DNA of 64,000 nt from Aphanizomenon flos-aquae FACHB-1287 (GTDB lineage Bacteria; Cyanobacteriota; Cyanobacteriia; Cyanobacteriales; Nostocaceae), in assembly GCF_014698755.1 (NCBI RefSeq), contig NZ_JACJTO010000019.1, positions 1 to 64,000 of the forward strand, read 5' to 3'. The notes below the pieces were generated by a model. The model did not search any database, was not told where the DNA came from, and saw nothing but the letters and a program-made list of their open reading frames with translations. A program made the position numbers and the translations under genes. Numbering within the stretch: position 1 is the stretch's first letter; each line of letters begins with the position of its first letter. Shown piece after piece: positions 56,638-64,000 of this stretch.

Positions 56638-58071
56638 ATGCTTAATAAAGATTTGCGTAAATTTCTCACCAATTTAACCATGGGTTTAGCACTATTAACA
56701 ACAGTAAATATCACGCTTCCCTCTGTGAGTTTGGCGCAAAAACAGCCAGGAAAATCAACATCCAGTATTGCCACAGATTACTTATTAGGAGGCGGAGATC
56801 GCATCCGTGTTAATGTATTTGAAGTACCAGAATATACGGGTGAATATCAAGTTCCTCCTGGTGGTTCAATTAATATGCCTTTAATTGGCAGTATCTCTAT
56901 TTCGGGCTTAACCACTGAACAGGCTGCTGATACTATTGCCAAAGAATATGCTCGCTTTCTCAAACGTCCACTGATTTCTGTTAACTTAGTATCATCTCGT
57001 CCCATCAATGTCTTTGTTGCTGGGGAAGTAACAAGACCAGGTGCTTATACCCTCAGCTTGGAAGGGGGAGCAGGAAATAACCCTGGTGTCCAATACCCAA
57101 CGGTATTAGCCGCGCTAACTAGTGCCCAAGGTGTAACCCTAGCAGCAGATGTAACTCAAGTGCAATTACGCCGCAAGATAGGAGGTTCTCGAGAGCAGAC
57201 AGTTTCCCTAAATTTAAAGGAATTGACTCAAACAGGCAGAATATCTCAGGAAATTACCTTACGAGATGGAGATACCATCATTGTTCCCACTGCTGCCAGT
57301 CTGAATGTGGCTGAAGCCCGGAACTTATTTGCAGCTAACTTTGCCGCTACTCAAACTTCACCCCGTACGGTGGTAGTAATTGGCCAAGTTTACCGTCCAG
57401 GTTCTTATCTTGTCACCGCTGGAAATGCAGGAGGCGCAGAGGGTGGTGGTGCCGGTGGTGGTTTACCTACTGTGATGCGGAGTTTACAACTAGCCGGGGG
57501 AATTACGTCCATTGCCGATGTTCGGAAGATTAAATTACGCCGTCCTACCCGCATTGGTACAGAACAAAATATAGATATTAACCTATGGCAACTACTACAA
57601 AGTGGTGATCTCAATCAAGACGTAGTGGTACAAGATGGCGATACTATCATTGTGCCTACGGCTACTGACATTAGTGCCGCTGAAGCTACTCAATTAGCAA
57701 CAACAACTTTGTCCCCAAATACGGTTGAAGTGGGTGTAGTTGGTGAAGTCAAAAGACCAGGGGCGGTCAAATTACAACCCAATAGCTCTTTAAATCAGGC
57801 ATTATTGGCAGCAGGTGGTTTTAATGATGGTAGAGCCAGTAGAGGAACTGTAGAATTAATTCGCCTCAATTCTAATGGCACTGTTACTAAGCGTAAAGTT
57901 AATGTGGATTTGTCGAAAGGAATTAACGAGGAAACTAATCCTATCCTGCGTAATAATGATGTTGTCGTAGTTGATCGCAACAATTTAACCAAAACTGGTG
58001 ATACAGTTAATACTGTAGCGGGACCTTTAGGTACTATTTTGGGGATTATCAGATTATTCACTGGATTTTAG
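56638..58071 (+). CDS. Wza-type polysaccharide export protein (SLBB domains)
   Basis: About 477 residues from the ATG at 56638, which gives a signal peptide LTNLTMGLALLTTVNITLPSVSLAQ. An upstream in-frame TTG at 56548 and ATG at 56581 are alternatives. The Poly_export domain (GGGDRIRVNVFEVPEYTGEYQV) covers about residues 50-130; three SLBB-like repeats (FVAGEVTRPGAYTL, VVIGQVYRPGSYLV, VGVVGEVKRPGAV) follow. The product should form the outer-membrane export channel for an exopolysaccharide. No tyrosine kinase or Wzc partner is next to it. Confidence 0.85.
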   Translation: MLNKDLRKFLTNLTMGLALLTTVNITLPSVSLAQKQPGKSTSSIATDYLLGGGDRIRVNVFEVPEYTGEYQVPPGGSINMPLIGSISISGLTTEQAADTIAKEYARFLKRPLISVNLVSSRPINVFVAGEVTRPGAYTLSLEGGAGNNPGVQYPTVLAALTSAQGVTLAADVTQVQLRRKIGGSREQTVSLNLKELTQTGRISQEITLRDGDTIIVPTAASLNVAEARNLFAANFAATQTSPRTVVVIGQVYRPGSYLVTAGNAGGAEGGGAGGGLPTVMRSLQLAGGITSIADVRKIKLRRPTRIGTEQNIDINLWQLLQSGDLNQDVVVQDGDTIIVPTATDISAAEATQLATTTLSPNTVEVGVVGEVKRPGAVKLQPNSSLNQALLAAGGFNDGRASRGTVELIRLNSNGTVTKRKVNVDLSKGINEETNPILRNNDVVVVDRNNLTKTGDTVNTVAGPLGTILGIIRLFTGF

Positions 58072-58329
58072 GTTAAGTCCAAAAGTTGGTTTTCTAGGTT
58101 TCCACTCAAAAAATCTAGACCCAAAACATAATTATTGTATATCTTAGTTGATTTTTTTCGGCAATTGATCATTAAAGGTATAGCGATCGCCTATAATGTG
58201 AGCGCGGGGTTATCATTTTATAGTTACTAATTAGGGAATTACGCACTTAACCCATTTTAATTTACAGTTAATGCACTTGGTAGCTCTAACAATCAATTCT
58301 GCCTAAAGCTGAAGGAGGAGAATAATTTA

Positions 58330-59184
58330 ATGGACCCAATAATTTTTATCATATTTTTAGCTCTAGTCGGTTACGCCTTGGCATCGGCAAAGATGGTAAA
58401 TCAAGGGAATGCGGCCTTAGTTGAACGTTTGGGGCGGTATCATCGTCAACTTAATCCTGGACTAAGTTTTATTGTTCCTATCATTGATCAAATTGTGATG
58501 GAAAACACAACTAGAGAGCAACTTTTAGATATTAAACCGCAAAATGTAATTACTAAAGATGGTATCTATTTAGAAGTAGATGCAATTCTTTACTGGCGGA
58601 TTCAGGACATTAAAAAAAGCTTTTATGCTATTGATGATCTAGAACAGTCTCTAGCAAACATAGCAACCACTACCCTCCGAGAAAATATCGCCCAGAATTC
58701 CTTAAAGGATACTAATATGTCAAGGGCGGAAATGGACAAAATTATATTAGTTGAATTAAATTCAATTACATTCTCCTGGGGGGTGGAAACTATCCGTTTA
58801 GATATTCAGAGTATCACCCCGCCGGAGACTGTACGTAAGTCCATGGAAGAACAACAGAATGCACAAATTAAAAAACAAGCTGTGATTTTAGCCGCAGAAG
58901 GGGAAGAAGAAGCGGCAGAAAGGAGGGCGACAGGAACTAAAAGATCGATAGAGATCATTTCTGAAGCCTTACGTAGCCATCCTGAAAGTAAGGATATTTT
59001 ACGGTATCTTGTTGCCCAGGATTACGTAGATGCTAGTCAAAAATTGGGTGAAAGCAATAATGCCAAAATTGTATTTGTAGATCCTGCTAACTCAACGGAA
59101 ATGTTTCAGGAATTGATTTCTGATTCAGTAGAAGAAAATTATGGTAAGAATCCTACCAATGGTAATGGGAATGGATCTAATTAA
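58330..59184 (+). CDS. SPFH/stomatin-like (slipin) membrane protein
   Basis: 284 residues: an N-terminal hydrophobic anchor (IIFIIFLALVGYALASA), the SPFH core starting VNQGNAALVERLGRYHRQLNPGL, and a helical C-terminus with AAEGEEEAAERRATGTKRS. Stomatin-like proteins organise membrane microdomains and are often linked with proteases. A strong GAAGGAGGAG precedes the start. No NfeD gene is adjacent. Confidence 0.88.
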   Translation: MDPIIFIIFLALVGYALASAKMVNQGNAALVERLGRYHRQLNPGLSFIVPIIDQIVMENTTREQLLDIKPQNVITKDGIYLEVDAILYWRIQDIKKSFYAIDDLEQSLANIATTTLRENIAQNSLKDTNMSRAEMDKIILVELNSITFSWGVETIRLDIQSITPPETVRKSMEEQQNAQIKKQAVILAAEGEEEAAERRATGTKRSIEIISEALRSHPESKDILRYLVAQDYVDASQKLGESNNAKIVFVDPANSTEMFQELISDSVEENYGKNPTNGNGNGSN

Positions 59185-59290
59185 TATAGTGGTTCCCATG
59201 CTTATGAGGTACAAAGTTTTTTAGTTTTAGGGAACAGTAATTGGTGTGTACTTCATTAGACTGGGGAACTATATAAATGATCATTAACAA

Positions 59291-60136
59291 TTAGGAATGA
59301 CGAAAAATGGCATCTGCTACTTGAGTAACTTCCCGCATTTCTTGAACATCATGAACTCGGAGGATGTCTACACCATTAAAAATGGCTGCACAACAGGCTG
59401 CGGCTGTTCCCCAAACTCTTAATTTTGGATCTGGTTGGTTGAGAATATTACCGATAAAACTTTTACGAGATGGTCCGACCAAAATTGGAGAATTAAGTGT
59501 TTTTAGGGATTCTAATTGGCGAAATATCTCTAAATTCTGCTGATGATTTTTAGCAAAACCAATTCCCGGATCAATAATTATTTTATTTTGGTCAATTCCC
59601 ACAAGTCTAGCATTTGTAATTTGCCCAGATAAAAAGTTATAAATATCAGTGATTAAATTTTCATAATCAGTGAATTTTTGCATAGTTTGGGGAGTTCCTT
59701 GGATGTGCATTAACACAATTGGTACATTTAAACTGGCAACAGTGGGCAACATTTGGGGGTCAAATGTTCCCGCTGAAATGTCATTGACTATATCTGCTCC
59801 GGCATTAATTGCTGCTTTAGCTACTTCTGATCTAGTGGTATCTACGGAAATGGGTACATCGGTTATTGGACGTATTAATTCTAAAACAGATAGCACCCGC
59901 TCCAGTTCGACTTCTAGAGGTACTTGTTCTGCTCCTGGACGGGTTGATTGTCCACCAATATCAATGATATCAGCACCAGCGGCAATCATGGCTTGTGCCT
60001 GGGTTAAGGCGGCTGAGGTGGTGTTAAATTTACCACCGTCACTGAAACTATCAGGGGTAATATTTAAAATCCCCATCATATAAGTCCGCTTTCCCCAGGT
60101 AAAGCAATGATCTCGGATGATTAAATGGTTATACAT
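59291..60136 (-). CDS. folP: Dihydropteroate synthase
   Basis: About 281 residues from the ATG at 60136 (a longer frame reaches 60175). Characteristic motifs: MGILNITPDSFSDGGKF near residue 20, DIGGQSTRPGAEQVP near 55, SVDTTRSEVAKAAI near 95, NDISAGTFDP and the C-terminal GPSRKSFIGNIL and RVHDVQEM. It joins the pterin to p-aminobenzoate in folate synthesis. Confidence 0.93.
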   Translation of the reverse strand: MYNHLIIRDHCFTWGKRTYMMGILNITPDSFSDGGKFNTTSAALTQAQAMIAAGADIIDIGGQSTRPGAEQVPLEVELERVLSVLELIRPITDVPISVDTTRSEVAKAAINAGADIVNDISAGTFDPQMLPTVASLNVPIVLMHIQGTPQTMQKFTDYENLITDIYNFLSGQITNARLVGIDQNKIIIDPGIGFAKNHQQNLEIFRQLESLKTLNSPILVGPSRKSFIGNILNQPDPKLRVWGTAAACCAAIFNGVDILRVHDVQEMREVTQVADAIFRHS

Positions 60137-60288
60137 ATAGATAATCCAAATAGTAAGGTAAGAGGCAAAAGGCAAGAGTAAAGAAGTTTTCAGCTATTTT
60201 ATATTTCTTTACATAGTTTGGTTTTATCGTGTTAACTTACTTAATTATTAATACCTACTATATCAATTACCCTAATCCCCAATCCCGA

Positions 60289-61014
60289 TTATTGGTAGTT
60301 AACAATTCTGGCAAAACTATCAGCTTTTAGACTTGCTCCACCAACGAGAGCGCCGTCAATTTCTGGTTCTGCCATAATTTCATCAATATTATTCGGGTTG
60401 ACTGAACCGCCATATTGAATGGGAACTAGAGGGTTGGTTAATTGACTGCGAATTAAACCAATGACTCGATTTGCTTCTTTGGTTTTACAGGTATCACCAG
60501 TCCCAATTGCCCAAATTGGTTCATAGGCAATAATTAAGTTGGTTTGATTGATATCTACTAGGTCTTCTGTTAATTGGGCGCTAATTATTGATTCTGTTTC
60601 TCCTGCGTCTCGTTGTTGTTTGGTTTCTCCAACACAGAGAATAGGTGTGAGTCCATGCTTTTGGGCGGCTTTGAGACGGAGATTTACACTTACGTCTGTT
60701 TCTCCAAATAATTGCCGTCTTTCACTGTGTCCGACAATAACATAACGCACGCCAATTTCTGTGAGCATGGGGGCGGAAATTTCGCCTGTATATGCTCCAT
60801 TTTCCTCCCAATGGACGTTTTGCGCTCCCAAATTGACACGGCTACCATGTAAAGATTTGGATAGTAGGCTTAAATTGGTGAAAGGGGGGAATAGTATCAC
60901 TTCTCGGACTGAGGGGGTTTCCTCTAGGTGAGGCAAAAATCCGCTTAAAAATTCGGCAGATTCTACCTGGGTTTTAAACATTTTCCAGTTACCAGCAATA
61001 ACGATTTTCCGCAC
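60289..61014 (-). CDS. tpiA: Triosephosphate isomerase
   Basis: About 241 residues from a GTG at 61014, giving (V)[15 protein letters not shown]; a TTG at 61029 would add five residues. Catalytic residues are visible in GNWKM (lysine), [15 protein letters not shown] (histidine) and [14 protein letters not shown] (glutamate); the phosphate loop is [10 protein letters not shown]. It serves both glycolysis and the Calvin cycle. folP lies 153 bases downstream on the same strand. Confidence 0.95.
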   Translation of the reverse strand: MRKIVIAGNWKMFKTQVESAEFLSGFLPHLEETPSVREVILFPPFTNLSLLSKSLHGSRVNLGAQNVHWEENGAYTGEISAPMLTEIGVRYVIVGHSERRQLFGETDVSVNLRLKAAQKHGLTPILCVGETKQQRDAGETESIISAQLTEDLVDINQTNLIIAYEPIWAIGTGDTCKTKEANRVIGLIRSQLTNPLVPIQYGGSVNPNNIDEIMAEPEIDGALVGGASLKADSFARIVNYQ

Positions 61015-61029
61015 AGGTGATTTAATCAA

Positions 61030-61376
61030 AATTTTAATACTACTAGATACATTTTTTAATGTACTACTTTTTTAGGCCTATTCATAAAGCATAATCCACT
61101 GAGTCACTTAGGTTAAATTTTGGTTGATTTGAAGGTGTGATCAAGAGCGATCACTTTGTGATTAAAAGTGCTTCAATAAAATACATCACAAATATACTCG
61201 CTAAAGTTAGAAGTATTTTTGAAGGTGACATTACTATTAAGGTTACTTTTTTTTAGCCTTAATATAGCATTTTCCATGCTCATGAGGTACAAAGTTTTTT
61301 AGTTTTAGGAAACAGGGAAGAGTCAAAAAATTAGTGTGTACTTTATTAGACTGGCAAATAATATTTTTTGTTTATT
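61030..61376 (+). other. Intergenic region between tpiA and cobL
   Basis: No gene is seen. The phrase TTCCATGCTCATGAGGTACAAAGTTTTTTAGTTTTAGG at about 61270-61310 (shown in part) is a near repeat of 59196-59232, where it follows the slipin gene, and is therefore another dispersed repeat. Confidence 0.5.
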
Positions 61377-62588
61377 TTAATTTTTTATTCCCACCCACTG
61401 AGTCACAGGAGACATGGCTTTCCAACCCAAAAATCTTGACCCGATAGGTTCACCGCGTTGAATCGCAATACGGGTAAAATTTCCTCCTACTTTTTCGTAC
61501 CATTGGTATAAAATCAGTTCACCCTCCAATGTCACAACATTAATGACCATTCTCCCCCCAGTAAGTAAAGCATTCCAACAATTTTCTAGTATTTCTGATT
61601 CTGTCACACCACCACCAATAAAAATCGCATTTGGTGCGGGTAAATTGGGGATAACTTCTCTACTTTTTCCGCCAATAATTTGTAAATTTGGTGTTCCTAA
61701 AGTAGCCGCATTATCAGCAATATAATTTATTCTAGTAGAATTTTGTTCAATAGCGATCGCTCGACATCTCCTATCACTTCGCAACCATTCTATAGAAATA
61801 GAACCACAACCAGCGCCCACATCCCACAGCAATTCCCCAGGGTTAGGTGCTAAACTCGATAAAGTCACCGCTCGGACTTCCCTTTTTGTCAATTGTCCAT
61901 CATGATGAAAAGCACTATCAGGTAAACCGGGAAATTTTGATAAACCAACTATTCCCCTATCAGCAATACATTCCACCGCCATAGTATTTAAAGGAGCGAC
62001 ATTTTTTTCTTGCCAATTAGTAGCGATATCTGTTATAATATTCTCATTAATATTACCCATTTTTTCTAAAACGGTAATTTGACTATTACCATAACCGCGA
62101 TTTATTAAAATTTCTGCGACATGAGCGGGAGTATTTTTTCCCTCACTTAAAATTAATAATTTTGCACCGGGATAAATGTAAGATTGCAGTAAAGAAACCG
62201 GACGACCACATAAACTTAAAGTTTCGACTTCTGTTAATGACAATCCTAGTCGAGAACAAGCCAAACTAAAAGCAGAAGGTGCAGGAATAATTGTAACTTC
62301 CGAAATATTAATATCTTTCAGAATAGTTGTACCCACACCATAACATAGAGGGTCGCCACTAGCTAAAATACAAACTGCTTGGCCACGACGACTGATAATT
62401 TCGGTTATGGAAGTTGTAAAAGGTGATTTCCAGGGAATTTTTTCCCGGTTGTCGGCATGGGGTAACATAGAAAGATGACGTTCACCACCAAAGATAATTT
62501 GAGCTTTATTTAAGCAGGAAACAGCAACGGGACTTAACCCTACTAAACCATCTTCACCGATACCGATAATTGATAACCATTTTTGCAT
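61377..62588 (-). CDS. cobL: Precorrin-6Y C5,15-methyltransferase (decarboxylating), CbiE-CbiT fusion
   Basis: 403 residues. The N-terminal half (1-200) is a tetrapyrrole methylase of CbiE type (IIGIGEDGLVGLSPVA, and LASGDPLCYGVGTTIL); the C-terminal half (about 215-400) is a CbiT-like methyltransferase with SAM-binding LWDVGAGCGSISIEWLR and AIFIGGGVTESEIL. It adds two methyl groups and decarboxylates in cobalamin synthesis. Confidence 0.93.
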   Translation of the reverse strand: MQKWLSIIGIGEDGLVGLSPVAVSCLNKAQIIFGGERHLSMLPHADNREKIPWKSPFTTSITEIISRRGQAVCILASGDPLCYGVGTTILKDINISEVTIIPAPSAFSLACSRLGLSLTEVETLSLCGRPVSLLQSYIYPGAKLLILSEGKNTPAHVAEILINRGYGNSQITVLEKMGNINENIITDIATNWQEKNVAPLNTMAVECIADRGIVGLSKFPGLPDSAFHHDGQLTKREVRAVTLSSLAPNPGELLWDVGAGCGSISIEWLRSDRRCRAIAIEQNSTRINYIADNAATLGTPNLQIIGGKSREVIPNLPAPNAIFIGGGVTESEILENCWNALLTGGRMVINVVTLEGELILYQWYEKVGGNFTRIAIQRGEPIGSRFLGWKAMSPVTQWVGIKN

Positions 62589-62877
62589 AATTTGTTTGTT
62601 TTGCTGGAATATCGCTTTTATTACCTTACCGTGAGGGGATGTGAAGTTGGTGCTTTGAGTTGAATAAGAGTATTTTTTCTCGCAGAGACGCAGAGGCGAA
62701 GAGAAAAGCGCGGAAGGAGTTTTGATGGATAAGTAAAGTGTCGAATATTCTTTTGAAGAATAATGTATAAGTTTTGTTGTAACTTGATGTTGCGATTCAG
62801 TAATTACACTATTGTAAGTATTGAAAATTGTATGTTAAACTTTTAGCATTATGTCCAGTTTTCATAGGTAAGAAGAT

Positions 62878-63087
62878 ATGGGTAAAAATCACAAGGAAGA
62901 TGAGATAAAATAAGTTGCGGGATTTGCAGCCAGTGGAGCAGCCGCAGGTATGGGAGTTGCCGCATTGGTAGGAAATATGGGATTAGCAGGAGCATTTGGG
63001 GCTGTGGCTGTTGGCGCTGCTCCGGTTGTAGCTGCTGGTGCTGTGGTTGGACTTGCTGCTTTTGGTATCAAGAAAGTTTTTGAATAG
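62878..63087 (+). pseudogene. Small glycine-zipper membrane protein gene with an early stop codon
   Basis: From the ATG at 62878 the frame reads MGKNHKEDEIK, then TAA at 62911, then VAGFAASGAAAGMGVAALVG through GAVVGLAAFGIKKVFE to a TAG at 63085. Without the TAA it would be a 69-residue, Ala/Gly-rich, largely hydrophobic protein similar in build to the next gene. The stop could be a simple AAA-to-TAA change. Reinitiation at the ATG at 62950 would give a 45-residue hydrophobic peptide. Confidence 0.6.
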
Positions 63088-63127
63088 GTTTTGAATTTCA
63101 ATAATTAGAGAAGGAGGAAATTAACTA

Positions 63128-63403
63128 ATGTTAGATCATGAAGATTCTGCAATTTTAGGTGCAATTACGGCTGCTTCCTCAACAGTAGCTGGTTTAGGTT
63201 CTGTCACAGTAGCTACAGTAACTTCTACTGCTCCTGGCATTCTAGGTGTTTTAGGGTTCACAACAACAACGGCTGTTGCACTACCAGCCGCAGGAATTGT
63301 AGCCGTAGCAGGACTGGCTGCTTATGGGGTTAAAAAAGTATGGGATCCACAAGTGTTGAATCCTGCAATAAAACTTTACAATCTTTGTGTTTTACCCAGG
63401 TAA
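63128..63403 (+). CDS. Small glycine-zipper hydrophobic protein
   Basis: 91 residues with an excellent GAAGGAGGAAAT ribosome-binding site. After a short acidic start (MLDHEDSAILGAITAASS) it is a hydrophobic, Gly/Ala/Thr-rich stretch ending AVAGLAAYGVKKVWD, matching the AAFGIKKVFE end of the preceding interrupted gene. Such two-gene sets of small zipper proteins resemble pore-forming peptide or bacteriocin-like pairs, but also uncharacterised membrane-associated families. No immunity or export gene is visible. Function unknown. Confidence 0.55.
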   Translation: MLDHEDSAILGAITAASSTVAGLGSVTVATVTSTAPGILGVLGFTTTTAVALPAAGIVAVAGLAAYGVKKVWDPQVLNPAIKLYNLCVLPR

Positions 63404-63567
63404 AATCCATTGTCTATTGAGAATAGAGTCATTAATTGATCAAATTTGGTATCACCAATACCAATTCACAACTTGGACACAATCCTCAAAATCTTAACAT
63501 TCAACACTTCTGTATCATTTTATATAAAAATTACCTTAAATATTAACTTTTTTCATTTTCCCACTAA
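63404..63567 (+). other. Intergenic DNA with a solo IS terminal repeat
   Basis: At about 63495-63513 the sequence CTTAACATTCAACACTTCTG equals the left terminus of the IS4-like family seen at 248 and 28272, but no further element sequence adjoins it. It is either a scar or the target of a deletion. Confidence 0.5.
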
Positions 63568-63691
63568 ACCGCCTGAGAATGAATTCTCAGTCTCATAGCA
63601 AAAGTCTGTTAAAACAGACTAGATAAATATCAATCTTCATTCAGCTTTAGTTTGATTTTGCTATTAGCCAAGAAATTCATTTCTTGGCGGT
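63568..63691 (+). repeat. Palindrome-rich mini-element with ACCGCC/GGCGGT ends
   Basis: Three strong stems lie in a row: CTGAGAAT-ga-ATTCTCAG (63573-63590), AGTCTGTT-aa-AACAGACT (63603-63620) and CCAAGAAA-ttca-TTTCTTGG (63668-63687). The stretch begins ACCGCC and ends GGCGGT, which are inverse to each other. No protein is encoded. It looks like a small non-autonomous element. Confidence 0.6.
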
Positions 63692-63699
63692 GGTGATAT

Positions 63700-63826
63700 C
63701 ATGATGATGGTAAGGAAAAAAATGATCCTCTTGCTTCACTTAAAAAAAAGTGACTTTATTGTGTGTGGAGAAGGTGATCCTGATTTGTTTAGCACTTACA
63801 AAACTCAATTACAACCCATCTTTTAG
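63700..63826 (+). pseudogene. Remnant of a small gene, frameshifted in an A8 run
   Basis: One frame reads DDGKEKNDPLASLKK, then after a run of eight A residues (63742-63749) the adjacent frame reads SDFIVCGEGDPDLFSTYKTQLQPIF to TAG. This looks like the C-terminal end of a small antitoxin-type protein ('DPLA...' then 'DLSxxYK'), but the family is not certain. Confidence 0.35.
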
Positions 63827-63878
63827 GATATACTAAAAATATCAATAGTCTTAGTGAAAATCAACGCAGTAATTTAAT

Positions 63879-64000
63879 ATGCCTACTGAAACTATTACAC
63901 TACAAATACCCGAAATTATCTATCAACGGTTAGTTAATACCGCCCATGCTACCCAGCGCCCTTTAGAGGAGGTTATACTTCATGCTTTACAAGTGGGTAG
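63879..64000 (+). CDS. Partial gene running off the window, hypothetical
   Basis: Starts MPTETITLQIPEIIYQRLVN and continues open (RPLEEVILHALQVG) to the window end. The IPEIIYQRL pattern and the LEEVILHAL helix occur in small ribbon-helix-like or DUF-type cyanobacterial proteins that often precede a nuclease or toxin gene. The rest lies outside, so no function is assigned. Confidence 0.6.
   Translation, partial: MPTETITLQIPEIIYQRLVNTAHATQRPLEEVILHALQVG

Overview
The window looks like the chromosome of a heterocyst-forming, AT-rich cyanobacterium (Nostocales; an Anabaena/Dolichospermum-type genome). Supporting signs are NtcA, P-II (GlnB), cyanobacterial RibBA and SigA, a HetZ-family protein, a HetF-type CHAT protein beside a tandem array that matches the NsiR1 small RNA with TCCGGA (DIF-type) promoters, many HIP1 octamers (GCGATCGC) and heptamer STRR repeats. 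No rRNA, CRISPR array or replication origin was seen. The strain cannot be named from sequence alone.

Layout. 0-0.25 kb: nested insertion-sequence ends. 0.5-9.6 kb: a secreted beta-propeller protein, a PIN/ATPase/TOPRIM cassette flanked by two copies of the tldD upstream region, tldD-tldE, and a membrane flippase-like protein. 9.8-13.9 kb: larC, a YrdC/Sua5-family gene, a HetZ-family gene and a shortened Uma2 nuclease. 14.2-24.8 kb: a cell-envelope block with four polytopic proteins of the GT87, DUF2079 and GT39 (two) types, a GT2 polyprenyl-phosphate sugar transferase, an SMR-type small transporter and a polysaccharide deacetylase. A decayed vapBC locus interrupts it, bounded by a duplicated 5' end of the GT2 gene. 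25.1-28.3 kb: darTG, with the toxin broken by one stop codon, then an IS-disrupted gene and an internally deleted IS. 28.4-34.2 kb: ribBA, tRNA-Arg, glnB, hetF. 34.3-35.7 kb: five NsiR1 copies between tnpB-like remnants. 36-39.5 kb: the conserved rpmH-rnpA-PH-yidC-khpB-DUF177 run. 39.6-49.6 kb: higBA with a candidate operator, miaA, gyrB, a 1.2 kb leader, sigA, a sigA fragment, a solitary cytosine-5 methyltransferase and a TPR protein. 49.9-62.6 kb: housekeeping genes (YqgF-like, DUF3084, ntcA, fabI, hisB, an ABC ATPase, Wza-like export protein, slipin, folP, tpiA, cobL). 62.9-64 kb: two glycine-zipper proteins (one interrupted), palindromic repeats, and a gene running off the end.

How the genes fit together. 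Three regulators of nitrogen status and heterocyst development (ntcA, glnB, hetF with NsiR1) plus a HetZ-family gene lie in the window. The envelope block contains the parts of a lipid-linked sugar pathway: GT2 loads undecaprenyl phosphate, an SMR protein may flip it, and GT39/GT87 enzymes transfer the sugar. Accessory DNA is mostly toxin-antitoxin or defence-like. Two of the toxin genes (darT, vapC) are disabled while their antitoxins remain open, and two of the islands sit between direct repeats made from the 5' region of the neighbouring resident gene.
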